Assembly: GCF_002979535.1 (NCBI RefSeq)
Contig: NZ_PCPB01000002.1
Span: 62,001-126,000 of the forward strand
Origin: Brevundimonas sp. MYb52
GTDB lineage: Bacteria > Pseudomonadota > Alphaproteobacteria > Caulobacterales > Caulobacteraceae
Direction of reading: 5' to 3'
DNA length: 64,000 nt
In this document: positions 36,506 through 48,297 of the stretch, in pieces
How the letters are laid out: every line of letters starts with the position of its first letter
Numbering within the stretch: the stretch's first letter is position 1
Program-made: the position numbers and the translations under genes
The notes under the pieces: generated by a model
The model's database searches: none
What the model was told of the DNA's origin: nothing
Seen by the model: the letters and a program-made list of their open reading frames with translations, nothing else

Positions 36506-37276
36506 TTAGAAGCCCAGCCCTGTTTCGCCGCGCAGGATGGCCTCGGCCTCGGGGCTGTGTTTGGCGTCGGTGCGGTCGTGCAGGATCAGCGGGGGCAGCA
36601 GGCGTAAGGGCGCCTTGCCCGTCTTGATGGCCTGAACCAGCACCCGCTTGGCGGGCTGATCGGCGTAGGGGTGGATGGGGCGGATGGCGAAGGAGCCGGC
36701 TTTCTCACCTAGCAGAGCCAGCAGGTCAGCTAGGCGGTCGGCGCGGTGGATGACGATAATCTTGCCGCCCTCGCGCACGGCCTTGAGCAGGAAGCCGGTC
36801 CAGGCCTTTAAGCCGTCGTCGGCCATCCAGGCGCCTATCTTGCCCTCGGCGGGGGCACGCAACGCGCCGGGGTCGTCGAAGAAGGGCGGATTGCTGACGG
36901 CCCAGTCGAAGGTCGGCAGGTCCAGCGCGCGAAACCCCCGCGCCACATCGCCGCTGAGGATGGTGGTGCGATGCTCGACGCCGTTCAGCATGGCGTTTTC
37001 CCGCGCCAGCCCCGCCGCGGTCAGGTCGCGTTCCAGCCCGGTCAGGGCCACGCCGGGGCGACGCGCGCCGACCTGCATCAGCACCGCGCCCGCGCCGCAG
37101 CCAGCCTCGATCAGCCGCTCGCCCGGTTTGGCGTCCACGGCGGCGGCCAGAAGGGCGGCGTCCATGCCGGCGCGATAGCCCTTTACCGGTTGGCGCAGCC
37201 GGACGCGTCCGCCCAGCAGGGCGGATTCCGCAACTTCTGCGGCGACAGTAAGGGTTGACCCGGCTTGACCCGTCAT
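36506..37276 (-). CDS. tRNA1(Val) adenine-N6-methyltransferase-like protein (TrmN6)
   Basis: A 256-residue class I methyltransferase. The SAM loop is EAGCGAGAVLMQVG, the acidic strand end LTGLERD, and the catalytic N-P-P-F motif SNPPFFDDPG shows it is an amino-methyltransferase acting on an exocyclic amine. GGRVRLRQPVKGYRAGMDAA at the N-terminus is typical of the TrmN6/YfiC group, which modifies A37 of tRNA-Val. The start at 37276 is the first residue of the conserved region; a much longer frame upstream runs antisense to the prenyl synthase gene and is rejected. It is divergent from that gene. Confidence 0.85.
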   Translation of the reverse strand: MTGQAGSTLTVAAEVAESALLGGRVRLRQPVKGYRAGMDAALLAAAVDAKPGERLIEAGCGAGAVLMQVGARRPGVALTGLERDLTAAGLARENAMLNGVEHRTTILSGDVARGFRALDLPTFDWAVSNPPFFDDPGALRAPAEGKIGAWMADDGLKAWTGFLLKAVREGGKIIVIHRADRLADLLALLGEKAGSFAIRPIHPYADQPAKRVLVQAIKTGKAPLRLLPPLILHDRTDAKHSPEAEAILRGETGLGF

Positions 37277-37376
37277 GACGCCGCCACCATTGTGCGCCGC
37301 ATCGCGTTCGGGCAAGCGGATGCGTGTGATTTTCGGGCGAATCTCCCTGTTCGCCCCTGTGCTGAAAGAGAATTTC

Positions 37377-38393
37377 GTGGACGCAGCATTCGTCGCCGCT
37401 CCCCGCCCCAAGGGCGATGTGGATGCTCTTGTTCGTCTGGCGAAGGACGACATGGCGGCGGTTGACGCCCTGATCATCGCCCGGATGCAGTCCGACGTGC
37501 CGGTGATCCCGCTTCTGGCCGAGCATCTGGTGTCGGCGGGCGGCAAGCGTCTGCGCCCGCTGCTGACCGTCGCCGCCGCCCGCGCCATCGGCGCGACCGG
37601 AGAGATCGAGGGCGCCAAGAAGCTGGCCGCGTCGGTCGAATTCATCCACACCGCCACCTTGCTGCACGACGACATCGTCGATGGCTCGGAAATGCGGCGC
37701 GGCAAGGTTGCGGCGCATCTGATCTGGGGCGCGGCCTCGTCGGTGCTGGTTGGCGACTTCCTGTTCGCGCGCGCCTTTGAACTGATGGTCGAGACGGATT
37801 CCCTGCGCGCCCTGGGCATCCTGGCCACCGCGTCTAGCGTGATCGCCGAGGGCGAGGTGCTGCAACTGACGCGCGCCCACGATCTGAACCTGGATCAGGA
37901 CACCTATCTGCAGATCATCCGCGCCAAGACCGCCGAACTGTTCGCCGCCGCCGCCGAGTCTGGCGCGGTGGGCGCGGGCGCGACCGAGGAACAGGTCAAG
38001 GCCCTGCGCGACTACGGCATGGCGCTCGGCATCGCCTTCCAACTGGCCGACGACGCTCTGGACTACGGCAGCGACACGGCGACCCTGGGCAAGAACGCCG
38101 GCGACGACTTCAACGAGGGCAAGGCCACCCTGCCGCTGCTGCTGGCCGTCCAGCGCACCAAGGGCAAGGAAGACCTGTTCTGGGACCGCGTCATCACCAA
38201 GGGCGACCGCACGCCCGAGGACTTCAACCGGGCGCGTGAGCTGATCCTCGGCACGGGCGCAGTCGAGGCGACGCTGGATGCCGCCGGCGACTACGCCGAC
38301 CGGGCCAAGGCGGCGTTGTCGGTCCTGCCGGCCAGCGATTGGCGCTCGGCGCTGGAAGACCTGGCCGACTTCGCGGTCAGCCGCGCGGCCTGA
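37377..38393 (+). CDS. Polyprenyl diphosphate synthase (trans, long-chain)
   Basis: A 338-residue trans-isoprenyl diphosphate synthase making the ubiquinone side chain (octaprenyl or decaprenyl). The first Asp-rich motif is LLHDDIVDGSEMRRG and the second QLADDALDYG; GGKRLRPLL is the N-terminal substrate-binding block. I chose GTG 37377, with AAAGAGAA about 8 bases upstream; starts at 37320 or 37275 would add a non-conserved leader. The following small gene overlaps its stop by one base (TGATG). Confidence 0.93.
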   Translation: MDAAFVAAPRPKGDVDALVRLAKDDMAAVDALIIARMQSDVPVIPLLAEHLVSAGGKRLRPLLTVAAARAIGATGEIEGAKKLAASVEFIHTATLLHDDIVDGSEMRRGKVAAHLIWGAASSVLVGDFLFARAFELMVETDSLRALGILATASSVIAEGEVLQLTRAHDLNLDQDTYLQIIRAKTAELFAAAAESGAVGAGATEEQVKALRDYGMALGIAFQLADDALDYGSDTATLGKNAGDDFNEGKATLPLLLAVQRTKGKEDLFWDRVITKGDRTPEDFNRARELILGTGAVEATLDAAGDYADRAKAALSVLPASDWRSALEDLADFAVSRAA

Positions 38394-38800
38394 TGCTGCT
38401 GGCGCTGGTCATGGCGGGGATGCTGGCAGGCGTCCCCCAGGATGCGCCGCGATTCACCATGACGTCCGAGCCCGGCGACGCCCTGAAGGCCGAGCTGTTC
38501 CGCCTGGCGCCCGGCGACGCCGATGCCCAGGTCCGCAACCTGCTGGGCGGAGGCGAGGCGGACGCCTTCAACCTCAAGAAATCCGGCGCCCTGAAGATGG
38601 CCTATCGTCGAGAGACGGGGCCGGGCGCCGGCCTGGTGCTTTACGCAGGACCCGACAGCGAGCATCGCGTTGATGCGGCCTGTCTGTTGACGCGCACCGC
38701 CAATGGCGACCACGACAACTCGCAGCGGGCGACGGAATGGTGCCTGTCCTTCATCCTGAAGACGGCGCCGACGTTGAACATTCCGCCGGCGCCGCTCTAG
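38393..38800 (+). CDS. Small secreted hypothetical protein
   Basis: A 135-residue protein with a short signal peptide (MLLALVMAGMLAGVP). The ATG overlaps the stop of the prenyl synthase gene, so the two are translationally coupled. The mature part contains two cysteines (DAACLLTR, TEWCLSF) that could form a disulfide. No family is recognised. It converges with the aminotransferase gene, 4 bp away. Confidence 0.75.
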   Translation: MLLALVMAGMLAGVPQDAPRFTMTSEPGDALKAELFRLAPGDADAQVRNLLGGGEADAFNLKKSGALKMAYRRETGPGAGLVLYAGPDSEHRVDAACLLTRTANGDHDNSQRATEWCLSFILKTAPTLNIPPAPL

Positions 38801-38804
38801 GCAG

Positions 38805-40854
<2,050 letters not shown>

Positions 40855-40867
40855 ACGGGAGACGACG

Positions 40868-41479
40868 ATGCTGAAACTCTATTATTCGCCCGGCGCCTGC
40901 GCCATGGCCTCGCACATCGCCCTGGAGGAGGCGGGCGCCGACTACGAACTCCAGAAGGTCGACCTGAAAAAGGGCGAGCAGCGCACCCCGGAATATCTGG
41001 CCGTCAATCCGGCAGGTTCGACGCCTGCGATGGCGACGGAACAGGGCGTCATCACCCAGAACGTGGCCATTCTGGCCTATGTGGCCCAGACTCACCCGCA
41101 GGCGAAGCTCGCGCCGCTGGGCGATGCCTACGCCTTTGCGCGAATGCAGGCTTTTAACGCCTGGCTGGCCTCCTCGCTGCACCCGGCGATCGGCAAGGTT
41201 CTCTTCTCTCGCCTGGAAGGCGCGGCGCGGGATGAGGCGCTGGAGCTGGCCCTGGCCAAGTACGACCTGGCTGAGCAGCATCTGCTGGTCGGTCCCTGGG
41301 CGCTGGGCGCCGATCATTCGGTCACGGACGGATACCTGATGGTCTTCACCCGCTGGGCGCGTCAGGCCGACCTGTTGGACAAGGCCCGCTTCCCCGGTCT
41401 GAACGCGCATCTGGACCGGGTGCAATCGCGTCCCGCCGTTCAACGAGCGCTTGCGGCGGAGGGCCTGTCGGCGCTCTGA
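40868..41479 (+). CDS. Glutathione S-transferase family protein
   Basis: A 203-residue cytoplasmic GST. The thioredoxin-like domain begins MLKLYYSPGACAMASHIALE, with Ser/Cys in the beta-class active-site position, and NPAGSTPAMATEQGVITQNV is the cis-Pro glutathione-binding block. The all-helical C-terminal domain ends with GLNAHLDRVQSRPAVQRAL. A good Shine-Dalgarno (GGGAG) precedes the ATG. It is probably cotranscribed with the VTT gene. Confidence 0.93.
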   Translation: MLKLYYSPGACAMASHIALEEAGADYELQKVDLKKGEQRTPEYLAVNPAGSTPAMATEQGVITQNVAILAYVAQTHPQAKLAPLGDAYAFARMQAFNAWLASSLHPAIGKVLFSRLEGAARDEALELALAKYDLAEQHLLVGPWALGADHSVTDGYLMVFTRWARQADLLDKARFPGLNAHLDRVQSRPAVQRALAAEGLSAL

Positions 41480-42770
<1,291 letters not shown>

Positions 42771-42834
42771 GGCTGAACAGCCTGTCGTAGGGCCGCGTTC
42801 TTCGGGAATCGGTTTTTGCGATAGGCTCTCACCG

Positions 42835-42855
42835 CCGGCGAGCGAGGCTCGCCGG
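42835..42855 (+). other. Hairpin between mreB and mreC
   Basis: A perfect 9-bp stem CCGGCGAGC / GCTCGCCGG with a GAG loop and no following T-run. It may stabilise or process the transcript or partially attenuate it after mreB. Confidence 0.5.
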
Positions 42856-42884
42856 TCCCGGATCTCTAGGTAGGAAGGCTGGCC

Positions 42885-44081
42885 GTGGCGTTTCGCGACG
42901 GACCGTTCGAGAACATCAAGGTGCCGCTGGCCTGGACGGCCGCGGTCGTGGTCATCGTCGGCATCATCGGCGCGGTCATGCTTCTGCTTGGCGACAGCCG
43001 CCAGTCTCGCAACGTCGGCGGCTATGCACCGGTCCGGGCTGGCTTCGAGACGGGCGCCGCACCGGTGGGCGGAGTCCTGTCCGCGCCCGTCCGCTGGACA
43101 GGGAACGCCGTCGACTACGTCAAGGGCTACTTCTTCGCCGTGTCGGAGAACCGTCGCTTGCGCGCCGAGATCGTCGAGCTCAACGCCTGGCGCGACGAGG
43201 CTCTGGCGCTGAAAAACCTCAACGGTCGCTACGAGCAGATGCTGGGCGTCAAGACCGAGCCGCCGGTGCCGATGGTGACGGGTTTGGCCATCACCGACGC
43301 GCGCGGTCCATTTGCGCGATCGCGCCTGCTGAACATCGGCGCCGCCAAGGGCATTCACGTCGGCAACCCTGTGCTGAGCGAACACGGCCTGGTCGGTCGC
43401 ATCATGGGCGCTGCGGCAGGCAACAGCCGGATGCTGCTGCTGACGGACGTGGCTTCGCGCACCCCGGTCCTGGTCGAGCGCACCGACGCTCGCGCCATGC
43501 TGACCGGCGACGGCAGCGGCAGCCCCCGTCTGGACTATATCCGCGGCGCTGGCTCGGTGCAGGAAGGCGATCGCATCATGACTTCGGGCGACGGCGGCGG
43601 TTTCCCGCGCGGCCTGCCCATCGGCGTGGCCGCCAAGGGCGTCGACGGGACATGGCGCGTCAAGCTGTTCAGCGACCGCAGCGCCATCGACTATGTTCGA
43701 GTTCTGCTGTTCCAGGACTTCAGCCAACTGGCCGATCAGAACGCCTTGAACGCGGCGCCGCTGGCCAGCCTGGCCGCTGCGCCGCCGCCGACCCCAGCTC
43801 AGGCCGCGGCCATTCAAGACGTGGCGACCCGCCGCGCCGCCGCCGCTGCTGCGACGGCCGAACGGGTGCGCGCCGCCAACGCCGCGCCGCCGCCCGCGCC
43901 GGTCGCCGCTCCGGCCCCCGTCCCGGCCAGAACGCCGACAGCCGCCGCGGCGCGTCCTGCCGCCGTCCGTCCGGCGACGCCTCAACCGCGTCCCGTCGCC
44001 CCTCGACCCGCCGCCCCGGCGCCGCAGCCTGTCGCCCCCGCGCCCGACGCCGAGCCCACGCCTGCGGGAGCCGCAGAGTGA
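42885..44081 (+). CDS. mreC: Rod shape-determining protein MreC
   Basis: A 398-residue bitopic inner-membrane protein linking MreB to the periplasmic synthases. One membrane segment lies near the N-terminus (LAWTAAVVVIVGIIGAVMLL), then a coiled coil (NRRLRAEIVELNAWRDEALA) and the beta-barrel MreC domain (SRLLNIGAAKGIHVGNPVLS). The last 110 residues are a long Ala/Pro-rich tail, as in Caulobacter relatives. The GTG at 42885 has AGGAAGG upstream. Its stop overlaps the mreD start (GTGA). Confidence 0.95.
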   Translation: MAFRDGPFENIKVPLAWTAAVVVIVGIIGAVMLLLGDSRQSRNVGGYAPVRAGFETGAAPVGGVLSAPVRWTGNAVDYVKGYFFAVSENRRLRAEIVELNAWRDEALALKNLNGRYEQMLGVKTEPPVPMVTGLAITDARGPFARSRLLNIGAAKGIHVGNPVLSEHGLVGRIMGAAAGNSRMLLLTDVASRTPVLVERTDARAMLTGDGSGSPRLDYIRGAGSVQEGDRIMTSGDGGGFPRGLPIGVAAKGVDGTWRVKLFSDRSAIDYVRVLLFQDFSQLADQNALNAAPLASLAAAPPPTPAQAAAIQDVATRRAAAAAATAERVRAANAAPPPAPVAAPAPVPARTPTAAAARPAAVRPATPQPRPVAPRPAAPAPQPVAPAPDAEPTPAGAAE

Positions 44082-44596
44082 GACGGGCGATCACGGTCCG
44101 CGTCGTCGGCCCGCTGCAATGGATCGTCTATCCGGCCCTGATCGCGATTGCGGTGACGGTGCTGCTGGCTATTCCCTTTCGGCTGTTCGGCCTGAATCTG
44201 CCCGAGCCGGTCCTGCCGATCGTTCTGGCCTTTGCCTGGCCGCTGATCCGGCCGTCCATGCTGGCGCCCCTGGTGCTGTTCGGGTTGGGTCTGTTCCTCG
44301 ACCTGTTCTGGGGCGGGACCCTGGGGCTGTGGCCGCTCAGCCTGCTGGCGGTCTATGGCGCCATTCTTCTGGCCTCGAACTTCCTGGCGGGCCAGGCGAC
44401 CATCGTCCTGTTCGCTCTCTATGTCGCCTCGACGGGCTTCGCCTTCTTCCTGGCCTACATGATCACTACCCTGAGCCTGGGGAATGCGCCGAGCATCCTC
44501 GCTGTTCTGGGTCAGGTCGTGCCGACGCTGCTGCTTTTCCCCCTGGCCGACTGGCTGATCCAGCGGTTTGACGACGCCGACGTGCGCTTCCGATGA
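44078..44596 (+). CDS. mreD: Rod shape-determining protein MreD
   Basis: A 172-residue integral membrane protein with five or so hydrophobic segments (WIVYPALIAIAVTVLLAI, MLAPLVLFGLGLFLDLFWGG, LWPLSLLAVYGAILLASNFL). The GTG at 44078 overlaps the mreC stop by four bases and its own stop overlaps the start of the PBP2 gene. It completes the MreCD complex. Confidence 0.93.
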   Translation: MRRAITVRVVGPLQWIVYPALIAIAVTVLLAIPFRLFGLNLPEPVLPIVLAFAWPLIRPSMLAPLVLFGLGLFLDLFWGGTLGLWPLSLLAVYGAILLASNFLAGQATIVLFALYVASTGFAFFLAYMITTLSLGNAPSILAVLGQVVPTLLLFPLADWLIQRFDDADVRFR

Positions 44597-46599
44597 GCAG
44601 CGAACCCCATATCTTTTTCTCGGACGTCAATGAGCGGCAGGGGTCCTTCCTGCGGCGGACCTTCCTGCTGGGCGGGGGGATGGCCTTGGGCACGGTGGCC
44701 TTGGTCGGGCGGCTTGCGCAGTTGCAGATCGTCAAGGCCGAGGAATACGCCACCCTTGCCACCAACAACCAGTTCAACTTCCGTCTGGTCCCGCCGCCGC
44801 GCGGCCTGATCAAGGACCGTAACGGCGTCACCATCGCCGGCAACCGGCCCAGTTTCCGCGTCCTGGTCGTGCGTGACGAGACCAAGGATCTGGATCAGAC
44901 CCTGGATCTGCTGGGCCAACTTCTGCCGGATACGCTGGAGCGTCGGCGCACCATCATCCGCGAGGTCAACGCCGCGCCGCGGTTTTCGCCGGTGCCGGTC
45001 AAGAGCGACCTGACCTGGGAGGAGTTCTCCAAGGTCAATCTGCACGCGGCTGAATTGCCGGGCGTCATGGCCGACATGAACGAGGCCCGTTACTATCCCT
45101 TCGCTGGCGCCTACGCCCACGTGATCGGCTATGTGGCCAAGGTGTCGGATCGCGACGTCAAGGCGATCCGCGACAAGGGCGAGCAGCCGCCCTCCATCCT
45201 GTTCAACCCCGGCTTCCGCATCGGCCGTCAGGGCATCGAAAAGGCGCTGGACACTGATCTGCGCGGCGAGGCCGGCGGCAAACGCGTCGAGGTCGACGTG
45301 CGGGGCCGCGTCGTGGCCGAGGATGCGGCCGGGTCCAAGGCGCCGATCCAAGGCTCCGAGGTCATGCTGACCCTGGACAACGATGTCCAGAACCGGGCGC
45401 TGGAGGTCTTTGGCGAGGAGTCCGGCAGTTGCGTCGTCATGGATGTGCGCAACGGCGACATCCTGGCCATGGTCTCGTCGCCGTCGTTTGATCCCAACCT
45501 GTTCGTCTCGGGCGTGCCGTCCAAGGTCTATCGCGCCCTGGCCGACTATGAGCGGCGACCGCTGCTGGACAAGGCGCTGGGCGGCACCTTCGCTCCAGGC
45601 TCGACGTTCAAGCCGGTCGTCGGTCTCGCGGCCATGAAGCGGGGCTGGGACCCCAATCGTCGCGTGGTCTGCAATGGCAGCTTCTTCTTGGGCCGGCGTT
45701 TCGCCTGTCTGGGACGGCATGGGGCGCTGGACCTGCGCGGGGCCATCAAGGCTTCGTGCAACGTCTATTTCATGACCATCGCGACCGAGTTCGGACCGGA
45801 CGCGATCGCCGAGACGGCGCGCGAAATGGGCTTTGGTCAGACCTTCGACATCGGCCTGACCGGTCAGAAGGCCGGCCTGGTCCCGGACCGTGAGTGGCGG
45901 CGCCGGAACCCGGTGCGCGGCGACGGAAAATGGTATCCGGGCGAGACGCCCAGCTATGGGATCGGGCAGGGCGCGCTGAACGTCAACGCCCTGCAACTGG
46001 CGGTCTATACCTCTCGCATCGCCAACGGGCAGAAGGCGGTGACGCCGCGTCTGATCAAGTCGGTCGGCGGGGTTGAACAGACGGCGGGCACGGCCTTCGC
46101 CGACCTGCCGTTTGATCCCGCCCTGTTGAAGGTGCTGCGCGACGGCATGGAGGCCGTGACCGACGTGGGGGGCACCGGTTTCCGCAACAGTCAGTTGGGC
46201 CTCGGCGCCGTGCGCATGGCCGGCAAGACCGGCACGGCCCAGGCCCAGAACTATGGCGCTGGGTCGCGCAAGGGCGCGGGGCGACCGTGGGCCCAGAAGG
46301 ACCACAACCTGTTCATCGCCTATGCCCCGACCGACAACCCGCGCTACGCGGTGTCGGTGATCGTTCAGCACGGTGGTCTGGGCGGCGGCACGGCTGGCGC
46401 CCCGCGCGCCCGCGAAGTCATGAAGGTCGCCCTGCTGAAGGACCCGGAAATCCGCGCCCGCATCGAGCAGGCCGGTTTTGAGGCACCCGAGGACGCTGGC
46501 GCCCGCGAGGCCGAAGCCCGCGGCGAGCCCGTGGATGCGCTGCCCTTGGATACGCCCGCCGTCGACGTCGCCGCGCCCCCGCCGGAGCCTGCCCAGTGA
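44593..46599 (+). CDS. mrdA: Penicillin-binding protein 2 (elongasome transpeptidase)
   Basis: A 668-residue class B PBP that cross-links peptidoglycan during elongation. It has one N-terminal membrane segment (LLGGGMALGTVALVGRLAQL), the dimerisation/pedestal region, and the transpeptidase domain with S-x-x-K in PGSTFKPVVG near residue 337, S-x-N in KASCNVYFMT and K-T-G in GKTGTAQAQN near 544. The C-terminal 50 residues are an Ala/Glu/Pro-rich tail. ATG overlaps the mreD stop by four bases. Confidence 0.96.
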   Translation: MSSEPHIFFSDVNERQGSFLRRTFLLGGGMALGTVALVGRLAQLQIVKAEEYATLATNNQFNFRLVPPPRGLIKDRNGVTIAGNRPSFRVLVVRDETKDLDQTLDLLGQLLPDTLERRRTIIREVNAAPRFSPVPVKSDLTWEEFSKVNLHAAELPGVMADMNEARYYPFAGAYAHVIGYVAKVSDRDVKAIRDKGEQPPSILFNPGFRIGRQGIEKALDTDLRGEAGGKRVEVDVRGRVVAEDAAGSKAPIQGSEVMLTLDNDVQNRALEVFGEESGSCVVMDVRNGDILAMVSSPSFDPNLFVSGVPSKVYRALADYERRPLLDKALGGTFAPGSTFKPVVGLAAMKRGWDPNRRVVCNGSFFLGRRFACLGRHGALDLRGAIKASCNVYFMTIATEFGPDAIAETAREMGFGQTFDIGLTGQKAGLVPDREWRRRNPVRGDGKWYPGETPSYGIGQGALNVNALQLAVYTSRIANGQKAVTPRLIKSVGGVEQTAGTAFADLPFDPALLKVLRDGMEAVTDVGGTGFRNSQLGLGAVRMAGKTGTAQAQNYGAGSRKGAGRPWAQKDHNLFIAYAPTDNPRYAVSVIVQHGGLGGGTAGAPRAREVMKVALLKDPEIRARIEQAGFEAPEDAGAREAEARGEPVDALPLDTPAVDVAAPPPEPAQ

Positions 46600-47753
46600 C
46601 TGCTTCCGCCCTGACCCGTCCCGGCGAACGCGACCGGATCTCCAGCAAGCTGGCTGAGCTGGACTGGCGCGTCATCGGCCTGTTGTGCGTCCTGGCGGGC
46701 ATTGGCACGGCCATGCTGTATTCGATCGCGGGCGGCAGTTGGTCGCCCTGGGCGTGGAAGCACCTGCTGCGCTTCGGCGTCCTGCTGGTGGCGATGATCG
46801 GCCTGGCCATGGTCCACCCGAAATGGTGGTTCCACGCAGCCTATCCGGTTTACGGCCTGCTGCTCTTCATGGTGCTGCTGATCGAATTCACGCCGATGGG
46901 CTATGTGGCCGGGGGCGCGAAGAACTGGCTGAATCTGGGCTTCATCCGCATCCAGCCCGCCGAGTTCATGAAGATCGGCCTCGTTCTGGCGTTGGCCCGT
47001 TGGTACCACGGCCACTCAGCTCAGGACGCTCGCTGGTCGTGGAAGCTGTTGTTCCCGCTCGGGATGATCGGCGTGCCCTTCCTGCTGGTGGCCAAGCAGC
47101 CGGACCTGGGCTCGGCCATGATCATCGGCCTGACCGGGGCCGCCGTCATGTTCATGGCCGGGCTGAGCTGGCGCGTCATCGCCGCCGCCGCCGCCGCCGC
47201 CGTGGCGATCATCCCGCCCTTCGTCATGTTCGTCATGCACGACTATCAGCGCAACCGCGTCCTGACCTTCCTGAACCCCGAGGCCGACCCTTCCGGCACC
47301 GGCTACAACATTATCCAGTCCAAGATCGCCCTGGGATCGGGCGGCCTGCTGGGCAAGGGCTATGGCCTGGGCAGCCAGAGCCAACTGGAGTTCCTGCCGG
47401 AACGCCACACCGACTTCATCTTCTCGACCGTGTCCGAGGAGTTCGGCTTCCTCGGCTCCTTCACCGTCCTGGCCTGTTATCTGGCGCTGATCCTGATCTC
47501 GCTGCGGATCGCGGCCTTGTCGCACAGCCATTTCGGCCGCATCAGCGCGGCGGGCATGACGGCCTTCCTGGCCCTGTTCGTGCTGATCAACGGGGCCATG
47601 GTGATGGGGCTGGCGCCGGTCGTGGGCGTGCCCATGCCGCTGCTGTCCTATGGCGGCTCGACCATGATGACGGTGATGATCGGCTTTGGCCTGATCCTGT
47701 CCACCCACGTGCACCGCTATGTCGAACTGCCGAAGGGGCAGGGGCTGTTCTGA
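46596..47753 (+). CDS. mrdB: Rod shape-determining SEDS glycosyltransferase RodA
   Basis: A 385-residue polytopic SEDS protein that polymerises lipid II with PBP2. Conserved blocks are VAGGAKNWLNLGFIRIQPAE, KQPDLGSAMI, GSGGLLGKGYGLGSQSQLEF, LPERHTDFIFSTVSEEFGFLG and GVPMPLLSYGGSTMM. The GTG start overlaps the PBP2 stop. A run of seven GCC codons (47181-47201) encodes alanines in one membrane segment. Confidence 0.96.
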   Translation: MTASALTRPGERDRISSKLAELDWRVIGLLCVLAGIGTAMLYSIAGGSWSPWAWKHLLRFGVLLVAMIGLAMVHPKWWFHAAYPVYGLLLFMVLLIEFTPMGYVAGGAKNWLNLGFIRIQPAEFMKIGLVLALARWYHGHSAQDARWSWKLLFPLGMIGVPFLLVAKQPDLGSAMIIGLTGAAVMFMAGLSWRVIAAAAAAAVAIIPPFVMFVMHDYQRNRVLTFLNPEADPSGTGYNIIQSKIALGSGGLLGKGYGLGSQSQLEFLPERHTDFIFSTVSEEFGFLGSFTVLACYLALILISLRIAALSHSHFGRISAAGMTAFLALFVLINGAMVMGLAPVVGVPMPLLSYGGSTMMTVMIGFGLILSTHVHRYVELPKGQGLF

Positions 47754-47781
47754 TCGCGGTTTCAGGCGTTAGGCTGTGGCC

Positions 47782-48297
47782 ATGACCGACAAAGCGCCCG
47801 AACCCGCCGCCATCCCCAAGGCTGATCCTTCGATGTTCTCGGACTGCGGCGACACGCCCTGTCCGCAGCCGGTCATGGCCGACCCGAAAAACGAGGCGGC
47901 GGTCCTGGCTGAGGGCGTGCGGATGCGCAACAACCCCGCCGAATGGGCCTTCGTGCGCCTGTCCAAGTTGATCGAGGAGTTCGAGGCCAAGCTGGACAAG
48001 GACGAGGAGATTGGCGCCCGCGTCGTCGGCCTGCCGGGCGAAGGCACCATGCAGATCGTCGACGTCGGCTTCTGGGGGCCGGACCTGATCATCTTCTTCG
48101 GCCGCAACGCCGACGGCAAGCCGGTCCGTCTGATCCAGCACTATACCCAGATCAATGTGGTGCTGGCCGCGATCAAGAAGCCGGAGGAGCGCGAGGCGCG
48201 CCGCATCGGCTTCCAGCTCAATGAAATGGTGATGAAGACCAATCCCGCGCCGACCGCCGCTGCGACTGCGACGGGCGGCGCGGGCGGTGCGATTTAG
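47782..48297 (+). CDS. DUF6173-like hypothetical protein
   Basis: A protein of 171 residues from ATG 47782 (a GTG six bases upstream is also in frame). The core VVGLPGEGTMQIVDVGFWGP and LIIFFGRNADGKPVRLIQHY resembles the DUF6173 family of alphaproteobacteria as I recall it. The N-terminus is Pro/Ala/Asp-rich with two cysteines (FSDCGDTPCPQP) and the C-terminus is Ala/Thr/Gly-rich. No catalytic motif is seen. It lies 28 bp after rodA and may share its transcript. Confidence 0.75.
   Translation: MTDKAPEPAAIPKADPSMFSDCGDTPCPQPVMADPKNEAAVLAEGVRMRNNPAEWAFVRLSKLIEEFEAKLDKDEEIGARVVGLPGEGTMQIVDVGFWGPDLIIFFGRNADGKPVRLIQHYTQINVVLAAIKKPEEREARRIGFQLNEMVMKTNPAPTAAATATGGAGGAI

Noticed and set aside
37277-37828. 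N-terminal extension of the TrmN6-like gene to 440 residues
   Set aside because: The extra part is antisense to the polyprenyl synthase and lacks family similarity; the conserved protein begins at 37276.
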